Of a DNA stretch of 64,000 nucleotides, positions 36,461 to 47,189 are shown one piece after another (the stretch's first letter is position 1; each line of letters begins with the position of its first letter). This DNA comes from Paragonimus westermani (taxonomy: Eukaryota > Platyhelminthes > Trematoda > Plagiorchiida > Troglotrematidae): NCBI GenBank assembly GCA_008508345.1, contig QNGE01001725.1, positions 1-64,000 of the forward strand, in the 5' to 3' direction. A program made the position numbers and the translations under genes. The notes beneath the pieces were generated by a model that was not told the DNA's origin, ran no database searches, and saw nothing but the letters and a program-made list of their open reading frames with translations.

Positions 36461-36959
36461 GGTTGGCGGCATCCGATTCGGATTAGCCTGTCACAGTGAC
36501 CGAAGCCAAAGGGCACCTGCGCTTATCCATCACTACAATTGGCTTGCGCTGCACCACTTGCAGTTACACCCACACACCACATATCCAGTGTAAATCCGAA
36601 GAAATAAGACCGGAAGGTGTGCCAGTTGGGCCTTTGTGTCCATTCGGCCAATGCTGGTAGGCCAGTTGATTGGCTAATGAGGAAAGGAAACTCATATCTC
36701 TCGGAAACTAAACAGAGAGAGGCTGTAATGACGAGATCTAAACTAAGAGGAAGATTTGTGAAGTGTAATACAAGAAGCATTGCAGTATAGGAGTGCAGGT
36801 TGGTGAATCCCAGAGAAGATAGGGATGAAAAGCGAAATTCGCATTGGACTATGAAAAGCCAGACAGACCATTCATCGTACAGTACACCAATAAAGCCGAA
36901 GAAAAGAATGGATAGAAGACCACAGACACTCAAGTTTCTGAAAAGAAGAGCGGATTAAT

Positions 36960-37450
36960 TGTCCACGACCAGGAGGCTGGCCGACGTAGTCATTAACAGA
37001 AGTAGAATGGATACACTGATATGACCTACCTGAGCCNCGACCCATACACTGCACATGGAAGTGGCTCAGATAGCTCACGTTCCCCTGGTGCAATGTCCAC
37101 GTCTCTCTGCCATACAGCAGTATAGACAGCACTATTGAGCCGTAGACACATGACTTGGTGGCCATCTTCAGGCTATGATTCTTCCAGACACGCCTTTCAA
37201 GACGTCCGAAAGCAGCACTAGCCTTCGTCACACGTGCACTCAGCTCGCGATCCACGGACAAACCTGTAGACAAGTTGCTATTCAAGTAGCAAAAATACCC
37301 GCAGCCATTCACAGTGTCTCCAGCGATGGGAATTTGGGGTGGAGGTACACAAACAGCACCTCTACCAGGAGAAGGCTGGAAGAAAGAAAACGTCTTACCT
37401 GTGTTGATGTCCAATCCAAACTTCAATGCTGCCGAAACGAAGGCTACACA
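36960..37450 (-). pseudogene. RTE-like non-LTR reverse transcriptase, C-terminal fragment
   Basis: Reading leftwards from about 37450 the frame gives FGLDINTGKT, then NSNLSTGLSVDRELSARVTK, KASAAFGRLERRVWKN, SIVLSILLYGRETWTLHQ and LSHFHVQCMG. These are the RT thumb blocks of RTE-type elements (cf. YLGS...D.EI..RI..A..AF.RL...W....L....K...Y...VL..LLYG.ETW). The frame then decays, and the single N of the window (37037) falls inside it. The 5' part, with the YADD block and endonuclease, is absent, and the fragment abuts a microsatellite at its upstream side, as a 5'-truncated insertion would. Confidence 0.75.
37037..37037. other. ambiguous base N
   Basis: The only undetermined base in the window; it lies in the RTE-like RT fragment. 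Confidence 0.99.
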
Positions 37451-37760
37451 CAAATATACATGTATACATATACACATAATTCCATACACAGTTATGTGTA
37501 CACAGTACATATACACACCTGTAATTATAAGTGTTTGTGCGTTTACCCATGCATATATATATACATCCATGGATGAAAACACATACACGTTGAAAGAAAC
37601 CCATATATATGCATATATACACGTGTATGTACATACATGTATGTGTATACATGTATACATATGGATATATGCGTTTATACGTGTATGGTGCACATACAGT
37701 AAATGTAGCATCACCCCATGCGCCATAAATATATGTGTATATAAGTATGAATACATACCG
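37445..37760 (+). repeat. TATACA/CATGTA microsatellite
   Basis: About 315 bp of degenerate TATACA, TACATG and ACACGT repeats. It borders the truncated 5' side of the RTE-like fragment. The long minus-strand frame running through it is chance. Confidence 0.9.
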
Positions 37761-37799
37761 TAGTGGACAAGTGGGTATGCGCTCGACCTTTGTCCACTA
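37761..37799 (+). repeat. perfect 10-bp inverted repeat (hairpin)
   Basis: TAGTGGACAA at 37761-37770 and TTGTCCACTA at 37790-37799 are perfect inverted repeats with a 19-nt loop, at the exact right-hand edge of the microsatellite. The arm plus loop (GGACAAGTGGGTATGCGCTC) also resembles a tRNA D-arm/A-box, so this may be the head of a SINE. No B-box is seen downstream. Confidence 0.6.
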
Positions 37800-38280
37800 A
37801 CAGTTTAAAAGGTCCTCCCTGAAGAGCAGTCGCAATGTGGTCCCAGAAGGCATCGAATTAAAAGAGCGCGTTAGGGTTTGGAAGTAAACCGCATATTTCC
37901 AGTAACGTTCGGGAATATGACAAGTGGTCTGTTCCAGCTTACTCTGGAACCAACGGCAGCAACCAACAAGAGAAAGAGAAGAAGCGCGAGGTAGACTTTA
38001 GCCCATTTGGCCGCACTCAAAAGCTTGCCGGGCGAGAAATGCGTAGAACCTTCGAGTGCGTTAAGCAACGTTCGGGAAGATCCGGTTTAAAGGACCTTGA
38101 GGGTGGACTAATAGAGGGGTCGTTAGCAAAAGAGCAAACATTCGCTGTGTGTGCAATTAGTTGCACGACGGGAGAAACCTGCACTGAGTTCGCATCATGC
38201 CTCCTATAGCAAACGTACACAGAATCATGGGTGAAAAACAAACAAGTGAGAAAACACGGTTGCAGCCGGGCTCTTTAGAG
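37800..38280. other. unclassified GC-richer block
   Basis: No gene recognised. A short motif (CAACGTTCGGGAAGAT at about 38067 and TAACGTTCGGGAATAT at about 37903) recurs twice. Possibly the body of a SINE or LTR fragment starting at the hairpin. Confidence 0.25.
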
Positions 38281-38284
38281 AAGC

Positions 38285-38570
38285 CACACGATCGTTGTTT
38301 ACTGCGATATGTGTACTCATACTTATGTATGCATTTCTGTTTATTTATAACGCATGGACTGGTACCACATGTCCAATCATATGCCACTGTGTAAACAATT
38401 TTATGTTTTTATATCTGCACTCATAGATATATACATGCTGGTGTATATTGATGTATACGTATACATATGTGTTTATATATATATATATATATATGAGAAT
38501 GTAAGTGTACATATGTTCATATACATATATTTAGATTTATATATACAATATTTACCCAATATTTACCTCA
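38285..38570 (+). repeat. TA/TATACA microsatellite
   Basis: Includes a pure (TA)n core around 38476-38495 and flanking TATACA/TACATA repeats. Confidence 0.9.
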
Positions 38571-38587
38571 CACTCAAGTAGCAAAGT

Positions 38588-38876
38588 TGTGCGGAGCCCG
38601 CGCCAGCCCCGCGCTGGTAACGGCGGGTAATAAAGAAACTTTCCAGCAAAGTTTGGTGTTCGATGCACTAATTCGCTGTTCCCCAAGTACGAAATTATCG
38701 GAAGCGAAAAACAGAAGACCGTTGGGGAGAGGGACAAAATCTTTATTCGTCGAAATGTACAGGTGATCTATGAACGGCACCGACACGCGACTTAGCTAGG
38801 GAGGCTAGAGACCGTCCGTTGACCAGCGAGTGAACCGGAAGAGTGTGACACGTGTGTGTTCGGGTTCGCGCCACAG
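38588..38876 (-). repeat. possible solo LTR of a retroelement
   Basis: A GC-rich island of about 289 bp in AT-rich surroundings. On the minus strand it begins TGTGGCGCGAACC and ends GGCTCCGCACA, so it has TG...CA termini, with an internal AATAAA (38742-38747) as an LTR would have. Part of it (38803-38848) resembles 61831-61882, showing it is dispersed. No flanking target-site duplication was found, so a solo LTR is an inference. Confidence 0.35.
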
Positions 38877-39892
38877 CCACATGACATGCAGACAAGCAAC
38901 CGGATAGTATACATCGTGCGAACTGTTTTACTAGCCCAGGTACAACATGCAACTGTGAGTTTTGGGACTATTTTACACATCATTACCACAGGAAGGACAG
39001 TGAAGTCTCCAGGTCGCTGCAGATACTCTTTAGGCACTTCCAAATTCGGCAATTTTATTAATTAAATTTCGCCACTCATTTCTAACATTCCTGAAGCTTC
39101 TGAAACACTCCCTCAAACAATCTGGTAAAGAAATCCGTGTAAGTAAAAGGCGCCATGACCTTCTTACATCATTATATATCATGCAAGTCCACCTATTCCG
39201 CCGCCGAATCTGCCCCTAAGCAGTCATATCTACTTCGCCGCCAAATCGATTTTTCCCAAACGATAATCGTGGTAGACAAATGAACAAAAATGGAAGTTAG
39301 ATGGTAGAGAAAAGTTTCAACTATGAGTAGGAAAGGACGCATCTTCATTACCATCCGAGACAGAGCAAAACTGATGTATAAAATTCTTTCATTATCCCTT
39401 CTAGTCATTTCAACCAGTCTGTTGACGTTTGTTAGTTCTTATCGAGTAACCTGAATAAACCCTCCCCGACGTGTACAAATTTCGGACGTGAATCACAAGA
39501 ATGCAAGTTTTGTGGGTTTGTTTGAAATCCGATATCTTTGTAAATACTTGAGAAAGAACAAAAAGAATGCGCTCGTCGTAAATAGCGCAGGGAAATGCAT
39601 AATACAGGCTAGCCACCCCCGTACTCTTGAAGAAGTGTAAAGCCTTGTAACTCCCACGGCATCCACCTTGGCGATCACGACAGATTAGCTACTAATATCA
39701 CTCGAATTCACGAAGTCGTTCGGACAAATGCCACTGAACTAGATAAAGAGAATAATACAGATTTGAAATTGGAGTGGGTAGATTTTTTGTCGGGGCTAAT
39801 AACGTCAATGGTTACCAGTTTATAACATTTTACTCATTGCCCGCCAAAACCCTCGGGATACCGGTATATCTCGGCGGGTACTTTGCTACATG

Positions 39893-40195
39893 AGCGTATA
39901 AATACATTTATTTATAGAAATGTATATGTATACATATATATATGTAGACACCCGTATACATGTGTATATATATGTATGCATTTATGCTTGCATTTATACA
40001 CGTATATACACGTATAATCGTACATATATACATATAATTATTGATTAATTAAATCAAATACACGTGTATATATGTAAACACGTGTTTGTATAGTTTTGCA
40101 GACACTTTTCTGTATGCTTCACTTACTTATCATATATATGGTGAATATATTATACAAATATCATATGCATATAATACACATGTGTTTGCTTGTGA
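39893..40195 (+). repeat. TATACA/TACACG microsatellite
   Basis: About 300 bp of degenerate TATACA, TACACG and TATATA repeats. It ends about 65 bp before the outer terminal repeat of the Gypsy element on its right. Confidence 0.9.
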
Positions 40196-40260
40196 CGTAC
40201 CTCATCATTGTGCAGACAAACGAGAAGATTGGGGCGTGATTCGGGTAGGAAATACGTGAC

Positions 40261-40356
40261 ACTTAACGTACAGATCAGAGAGTGAAAGTACACATACTGA
40301 TTAGTCCCCTTCGCGGGAGTCTTTTAGTGTTTGATCAGTTGGCATGACGTAGACAG
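40261..40356 (-). repeat. 3' terminal repeat (LTR core) of the Gypsy element
   Basis: Direct-repeat partner of 44614-44709 (about 84% identical). It contains TACAGATCAGAGAG and AGTGTTTGATCAGTTGGCA. Confidence 0.75.
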
Positions 40357-40517
40357 TATGCTGTCCTGTTGATTTCGATTTCTCGCTACACCACACCCTT
40401 GCTAATGAGGCACCCTCCCGGTGCCACGGGTACGTCGTTCGGAATCTCAGCTTCCGCTCCGATCTCTAGTATCTCCTCTGGTATCTCTGCTCCTCTTGGT
40501 GTCTTAGCCGCTCTTAA

Positions 40518-40739
40518 TCAATTGAAGTGTACGATCATGGGCTTCTGACTTTTTTCCGAGCTTCTAATATAACACAGTGTATCACTGAGCAACCGTTTGA
40601 CCACAAGAGGGCCTTTCCACTCGCGATGTAGTTTAGCGGGTATTGCAGGTGAAGGGACGTCTGTGTGCAGGTAGACTTTCGCCCCAACTATCAGGGGGTT
40701 CCGTGTGCTTTTTTGACGTCGTACGCTTTTTGTCTTCAT
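40518..40739 (-). pseudogene. Gypsy integrase C-terminal domain
   Basis: A 73-codon frame containing VGAKVYLHTDVP and KLHREWKGPLVVKRLLSDT. This is the SH3-like integrase tail with the GP(Y/F) module (..KL...W.GPF.V...L....Y.V). Confidence 0.65.
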
Positions 40740-40903
40740 CGGGCTGCGTTCAAATGAGGGCGAGCTGGATGATGACTCCTAACAGTTGAGTCCTGCAGAG
40801 CTATGAAGTACACTGTGATCAGCGTGGGTATTCTTCCGACATACGGTTTTCGTAAATCTGATGGCAGTCGAAGTTACCGACCAGTCCACATAAAGATCGG
40901 TGT

Positions 40904-41587
40904 TTAGTTGTTGGGAAAGTGGACCGTGCTCCGATGCGCCATCAGACATTGTGAGAGTGTCTTACTCCATTGTCGAACTTCGTCCACAAATGCCTTCATC
41001 GGTCCCTTCAGTGTGCGGTTGGTGCGCTCGACCAGTCGGTTTCCCTCCGGGAGATAAGACGTCGTCCGTGTTTTGTCTATCCTCATGAGTTTACACAGCT
41101 CATGCATGGTAGCGCTTTCAAAATTGATGCCCTTGTCAGAGTGCGGTTCCTCAGGAGCGCTCCAGTTGCAGATCCAACTGTTGAGAATGGCCTTGGCCAC
41201 TGATCGAGCGTCAAACGACGACAGCGGCACAAATTCCGCAAATTTTGTAAAATGATCTACCGTTACAAGAATACACATTTTTCTTTGGCACGTCTCTGGC
41301 ATTGGTTCCATTAGGTCGACACCGACGATCTCATTTGGGTATCCGGTCTCCAATGGGTGTGAAGGTGACCTGTTTTGTAGGCTTGTGTTTTTCAGCGCCG
41401 AACGAAAGTTAGAGCTGCGACAGAAATTTGCGAGATCTCCCCGGGGGTGGGACCACCAGAACACCGCTAGCGCTGCTTCGTCCAAGTTATTTTGACTCGC
41501 ATGTCCTAATTCTCGGTGGAGGTCCTCCGACACTTTGTTTGACGTTTGTTCGAGGAACGATAACGCGTCCAGTGTACGTGGGCCCAT
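40904..41587 (-). pseudogene. Gypsy integrase, zinc and catalytic core
   Basis: A 227-codon open frame. The degenerate zinc-binding region has LHRELGHASQNN (His retained), but the CxxC is degraded to CRSSNF. In the core, VGVDLMEPMPE carries the first Asp, VTVDHFTKFAEFVPL follows, HSDKGINFES carries the second Asp, and TTSYLPEGNRLVERTNRTLK carries the catalytic Glu in the usual P-x-G-x-x-E context. It is the best preserved domain of this element. Confidence 0.8.
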
Positions 41588-41985
41588 ACTGTCTGTACAG
41601 AATGCCTTCTACCATCGCCAGTTGTTCCCATTGGGCCCACAGACATCGAGTCTCCCAACTCCAACCTGTCAGCTCTTCACCCGTCGGTCTGCTTCCACTC
41701 GATGATATTCTCACATAAATCAATACCACTTCGGGGTCATCCTTCTGCAACTCACACTATCCGTCTGTTCGGTTCTGTGGACTAACGGGTGCCGCGTGTT
41801 GCGTAGTGCAGAAAGGACAATCCTCGTGATCGCGGGTTGCCTTTCGGGACAATGAGTCGGCATTCTCGTGCCATCTTCCTGGTCGGTGATAGCAATCAAA
41901 CGTGTGCTCTTGTAGGTACTTTTTCCAACGGGCAATCTGGTCTTCTTTGTCGCGGAAATCCCTTAACTACGTCAACCATTGGTCG

Positions 41986-42986
41986 TCAGTCCGTACCGTG
42001 AACTTTTTTCAAAACAGGTAGTGGCGACATTGTTTCGAAAAGAACACTAGTGCTAGCATCTCTTCTCTCATTGTGCAGTAGTTCTTTTTCTCGCGCGTTC
42101 AAGGATCTACTCCCGTAGGCAATCACACGTTCTTTTCCTATCTCGTCTTTATGAGACGACACTGCTCCGAAACCGTGGTCGCTCGCATCCGTATATAATA
42201 TCAACTCGCCAGCCTCCCTGGAGAAATCCGGGGAAGCTTGTATTGGAGATCGGTACAACGCCTTCCGCTGCTGGTCAAAACTCCGTTGGTGCGTCTCCGT
42301 CCACTCGCAATCGTTCTCCAGTGGGGCATTCAGGGGTCCCACGATCCTTGAGAAATGGTTGACAAATCGCTGATAGTACGAGGCCAACCCCAGAAAACTC
42401 TTTACTTCACCAACAGTCAGTGGTATCGGCCTTTGCTCCACCTGAATCATCCTGGTGTGGTCTGTTTGGATGCTGTCCCTAGATACGTCGTGTCCCGAAA
42501 AGTTGACTTTCTGTTGTATCAGTCTGCACTTAGTTGGGTTCAGCCTGAAGCCAACTTGGCGTAGGTGGTCTGATATGGTTCGTAATTTGGTGAGGTGATC
42601 TGGAGGTGATTTGCCGTGTACGATGACATAATATATATATGCTAACCACTTCTGTGGTATTGGATCACAGAATAGTGAATGCATTAGGCGCTAGTATGTC
42701 GCCAGAGCGTTTAATAGACCAAACGGCATTGTCTTGAATTCGTACATCCCAGACGGTAGAATGAAAGCTGTTTTTTTCTGTCCGTCTAGTCACCCTCTAC
42801 TTGCCAGTAGCCAGATGCAAGGTGAAGTGTAACAAACCAACAGGAATCACCCAGCGCTTCCAGTACGTCATTTTCACACGGAAGGTGGAACGAGTCCCGC
42901 TTGGTGACACAATTCAGAAGTCGGCAACCGACACAAAGACGCACTTTTCCCTCCTTCTTTTCTACTGGTACTACTGGTGTTGCCAA
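41986..42986 (-). pseudogene. Gypsy reverse transcriptase and RNase H
   Basis: At 42786-42986: VVPVEKKEGKVRLCVGCRLL and FVTLHLASGYWQV, where the usual catalytic Asp of TLDLASGY is His. At 42610-42650 the YLDDVIV active site reads YIYYVIV, so both catalytic Asp are Tyr. Downstream in one 232-codon frame come FSGHDVSRDSIQTD, VKSFLGLASYYQRFV and the RNase H start LYTDASDHGFGAV with its first Asp intact. The RT is therefore dead even apart from the frameshifts. Confidence 0.8.
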
Positions 42987-43522
42987 GATGAATTCGAGGG
43001 CTGGATGGTGTTATTTCCCAACATCTGTGTCATCACCTCCTGTAGATCTGGTTGATAGTGGGCTGGCATCTGTTGTGTTGGGGTCCGTATCAGCCTGCAA
43101 GTTCCTGTATAGATATGATGTTTTGTCATTTCTGTTCTCCATGACACTGCCGAATTCCACGCGAACACATCACGTACTTTTCGACCAGATCTGTCACACT
43201 GTCCTTAAATAGCTCGTCCTCTTCCTAGGCTCTAGTATTGGAACCCTGTAACAATTCAGATAATTGTGATTCCATATTGCCTGCGCGGTGGGATACAGTG
43301 AACACTTCATTCGTCTGTGATCCCTCTGTACTTACTACCAACCCTCATTACCATGTCGTTCGTTGAATAACGAACAGTTTCCTCAGGGCTAAGTCTATAC
43401 GACAGTTTAGTCTCTCCATGACATCTACTCCAGGAATCATGTCTCACGGTAAGTGATCAACGGCCATCACGTGGTGCCTGGGGTGCATCCCAGCCATGTT
43501 CAAATCAACCTCGACTTGTCTC

Positions 43523-43926
43523 CTAACAGTGAGGGGGCGTCCCATTCATTGTCAAAAACTTATTGGGTAAGCGGCGCCAGCTGCATCGTGCTAGATGAGT
43601 CGCTACTTTTGATTCTACGAGGCTGCAGGACACCCCGGTATCTGTGAGACAGGGCACACTTTGTCCGTTTATGGCGATCGGAGCTACGGATGATCTGCAA
43701 TTTTGTGACAACACAATCGTCAAATGAATCAAATGGTCAGTGTTTGATTTAACTTGTTAGAAATCAGTCGGTGAAATGTAAACGCCGACTCACCTGAGGT
43801 TCTTCTGTTGTTGTGACCGCACGTTTGTGCGAGCCGACCGAAAGGATGGCAGTAATGGCAGCCGCCTCTGTTCAAACATGTCCGACTCCGTCCTTTGATC
43901 CAGTTCTCGCGTTGGTGGTTCATCAT
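43523..43926 (-). pseudogene. Gypsy protease and Gag zinc knuckle
   Basis: The protease is seen as INGQSVPCLTDTGVSCSLVE at about 43610-43690 (DTG active site intact). Upstream, in a different frame (43729-43926), CHYCHPFGRLAQTC is a degraded zinc knuckle (C-x2-C...C, with the Gly-His shifted). Confidence 0.6.
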
Positions 43927-44108
43927 TGTCTATTAAACGGAGGCATTCACCACATGTCGGGGGCCAAGGTTCCTCCCCAGGTTGATTGCGATCGCATCGG
44001 TAGGTCGTCCGACTTCAGTATCTTGTTCCAGTTCGGTGGTTGGCTCCCTCAAGAACTGTTCACAAGTCTTCCGGGACGTCACTCCTTCACCAAATATCCC
44101 AGAACTCG

Positions 44109-44537
44109 CTAGTCCCGTTTCTCGACAGGCTGCGATAGGAACCCTTGACGGGCTAGGCGTTTTAGGTGTCGTGCGAACGCCTGGAATTCCTCGTCGTGAC
44201 GTCGGAGGCGTTTGTGAAATTCCCTTCTGTAGTCAAGCCAGAGAACCATAAGCGTCAGCGTATTTCTCAAGCGTTCATACATTGGGTCGTTTACCCAATT
44301 TCTCAAGATTTCGTCTTCCGGTGCAGTTGTGAGCGCCTCTCCTACGGAAAAATTTGATAGTGCATCTGGTTGACGGGCGGTTACAAATGTGTTCGCATAC
44401 CGGCGGGTCTGAATCTCCCAGCTTGAGGTGTCTCCACCCGGATGAAACTTCTCGGGTGTCGTGACCGTCTCCGTAGTATTCACTACGATGGCTCCTCGGC
44501 ACACGATGGATTCTGCCAGCACTACAAAAAGGTCCAA
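44109..44537 (-). pseudogene. Gypsy Gag, N-terminal region
   Basis: A 142-codon frame starting just inside the 5' terminal repeat. It has the Gag capsid-like wording FHPGGDTSSWEIQTRRYANT and a basic helical end (YRREFHKRLRRHDEEFQAFA), typical of Gypsy capsid. Its position directly after the 5' LTR fits. Confidence 0.6.
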
Positions 44538-44613
44538 ACTTCTTTTAAAACTACCTGCGGTTCATCCCGACGGCAAGTTCTCTTCAGGTAGGAGCGTGTA
44601 TGAAACACGGGAC

Positions 44614-44709
44614 ACATGACGTACAGATCAGAGAGCGAAAGTACACATACAGATTAATCTCCTTCGCAGAAATCTCCCAGTGTTTGATCAGTTGGCACGA
44701 CGTTGGCAG
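44614..44709 (-). repeat. 5' terminal repeat (LTR core) of the Gypsy element
   Basis: Direct-repeat partner of 40261-40356. Confidence 0.75.
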
Positions 44710-44719
44710 GCTGGAAATT

Positions 44720-46230
44720 ATCCACAGGAAGTAAATGCCGTCGTTATTATACCGTTACTATGTGAGTTTCGAAGGCGGGAGGAATATTCAGAAAACTATA
44801 ACATATGTCTATTGTGCCGTGAAAAATTGTTTTGTTTTAATGTGTAGAAGGATTTTATCAATGGCGTCGAGGAATTGCGCTATTTTAATATCGAAACAGG
44901 TTGACGAGATAGCTGAAATTTTGCGATTTGGTAGATAGAATGAGTTAGCAACGAATAATTAACTAACGTGCGCTGTGTGTGTTGTAGATCATTTTCCGTG
45001 GACTTGTGTGTTCGATATTCCGTGAAATAGACGCCAGCAGTTGATAAGTTCGAGTGTCCACGACCCTCCCCACATGTAACTGGAAATCACTCAAATTTGG
45101 AGACGCCGTGGGCATATAGATAAGACTGCCACTGATGTACAAAAATAATGCAGGCGCAAGTCGGCGTGATCTGATTGTCGTGTATACTGCTCAATGTAAT
45201 CGGGCGTACGCTGCTTTGACATTATGGTAACAAAAAAATAGGCGAGTTTGTGAAGTTACATGAACCCTCCAAAAGGTGATACTTCGTATGCTCTGCAATG
45301 GGTAAAGTGGTGAAGACCGGGATGGTAGTGAATGCTGTTCGCGTCCAAATTCCTGAAGTTTGTTCGGGAAATTGTGAAGTACGCATGGACTTCAATTGGG
45401 CACGACGTTCCACAACGAAGTACGTACACCTCCAGCATTTTTTGTATCGCCCTGCTACTCTCAAGTTATAATGGTAATACGAATTCCGCTTGGCCTTTTT
45501 CGCTGTCCCATCAGACCGGTTTTAGGCGTCCCAGTAACGGGTTTTACATTTGTGCTGTGGAAATTCATGGTTTTTTGCTCAACTATTTTGTATTCATTCA
45601 AGTTTAAATTTGTGATCCCATCATGAATTGCCTATTTGTTCCAGGTTTTCACTGTCACTCGTAACTTACCGTTTGGTTTTACCGACTATCCATGGACATG
45701 TTTCACCTAGAACCGCACCTATTCGTTTGTGGCCCTTCTTGCTGTCTCAATAAGGTGGTTCGTGGGGCGAATTGCGGTTGCATCCATGGAAGTACCATCA
45801 TCATCATGGAGTTTTGGAAGAACATTCCCCAATTTGTTTCTGGGAAGTGTACCCGGGAGGTGTACTCCAAAAAAGAAGCTTGTGATTGACACTGGAATAG
45901 AAGAACAAAAAGAGTGAAGACATACCTTGTGCAACTCAGCAATTCGCTGCTTAAGACTTTAGATTCTGTAGTTATCCAGCAGCAGGAGAGGCCAGTCAGG
46001 ACCAGTGAGCTCTGTGCCACACGTCCACCGCTGGTATTCTCTGAGGCTGTTACGAAACTTTAGGAGACTTTAGTGAGATATGCGGTCACAGCTCTTGAAG
46101 ATAGAAGTTAGCGCGGCACTCGTGTGTTCTAAAAGCGGTCCCTTGATATTGGCTAAGCAAAGGCTTGTTACCATTACACCCAATTTCTGCCTTGCTAACT
46201 TGCTGACAGTCGAAAATAACAAAGTGATAA
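44720..46230. other. no gene recognised
   Basis: Frames of 60-105 codons on both strands with no domain. The right part may belong to the 5' region of the LINE that follows. Confidence 0.3.
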
Positions 46231-46242
46231 GATGCATGATGG

Positions 46243-46677
46243 TTGCCCCTCCCAATGAGTCCAGAGGAAATTATCTTAAGAACAGATAAGCTGAAACCTT
46301 ACCTACCTAGCCTTAAAAGCTTGCGTCGGAGTAAACCTGTTGAAGTGCAGAAAGCGGAAGCTTCGCCCTGTGGAGCAGCGCAGATTTCAGCTTACAAGAC
46401 CTTTCATCGTCTTCCAAGGCTTTCTAGAATACGGCACATGACGATGCTGATGAATTCGGTAACCCCTCGGAAGCTTCGTTGTAGAAAGCGCCCGAGAGCA
46501 CACACGGTGTTTGTGAGTTCCGCTTCTGGACGGGCGGCGGAATCGCTAGCACCAGGTCTGCTCAAACTGAAGTCTGACCAGCTGTCCCTCAGAAGGCGCG
46601 ACAAGTGTCATATGAATCACAGCCCGCGTGTGCGGAGAGCGAAGAAGTGCTCCCGAGGAAGTCAGTGTGCGAGGTAA
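46243..46677 (+). pseudogene. possible LINE ORF1 remnant
   Basis: A 145-codon open frame, basic and Ser/Arg-rich, without a recognisable domain. The first ATG in it is at 46255. It lies in the same orientation and immediately upstream of a LINE endonuclease remnant, where ORF1 would be. The assignment rests on position and composition only. Confidence 0.25.
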
Positions 46678-47189
46678 TCACATGGCTGATCTCTGTTTAG
46701 CATGTGACAGGTACCAGCACAACCGAACTTCAAAGTTTGTGTTAGACACAAGGCACGTTTTTGAAAGGTTTCTTGCAAAGAGCACCGTAACTGAGTTCCA
46801 CGCATACAGGTAAAGTGCTCCAATTGCCGTTAGTACAGACCGCAACCAGGGGAGACGACACCCGTGCAACAGTGACAGAAGGTGGTTGTGCGTTGAGACA
46901 TCAAGCATGGCACTCAATTTTGCCGTGCAGAAGTTCGGTCCCACCCTGCTCACGGGGGTTTATCACCGTATCTCAGAGGCAGGAACCGAGTTGCAGCCAT
47001 CCGGGAACACTTCGAGGGAATAGTTAGGAGTGAGGGCCTGATAAGGCATACTCGTCGCCACGGACTCCTCTACTCATTTTTCTTGAAAACCTGCCTGTAT
47101 TTTTCAAATCTGTCATATTTCCCTTTTGCTGTCAACTTGTTATGAGATGATCCAATGTTACGTTCACTCCAACTGTCTTGTTCTTAGGA

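Larger units (their letters stand above)
40261..44709 (-). mobile_element. Gypsy-type LTR retrotransposon with short terminal repeats
   Basis: Two direct repeats, 40261-40356 and 44614-44709, match without gaps at 81 of 96 positions. They enclose Gag, protease, RT, RNase H and integrase remnants in order on the minus strand, about 4.45 kb in all. The order protease-RT-RNase H-integrase identifies Gypsy/Metaviridae-type organisation. Frameshifts and changed RT catalytic residues show it is inactive. The full LTR boundaries may extend beyond the 96 nt I could align. Confidence 0.8.

Noticed and set aside
36872..37756. 294-codon minus frame as a single gene
   Set aside because: Its N-terminal half is microsatellite translation; only the part below about 37450 is an RT fragment.
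37871..38068. 65-codon minus frame with a hydrophobic stretch resembling a signal peptide
   Set aside because: It sits in an unclassified repeat-like block, without promoter, splice or poly(A) context.
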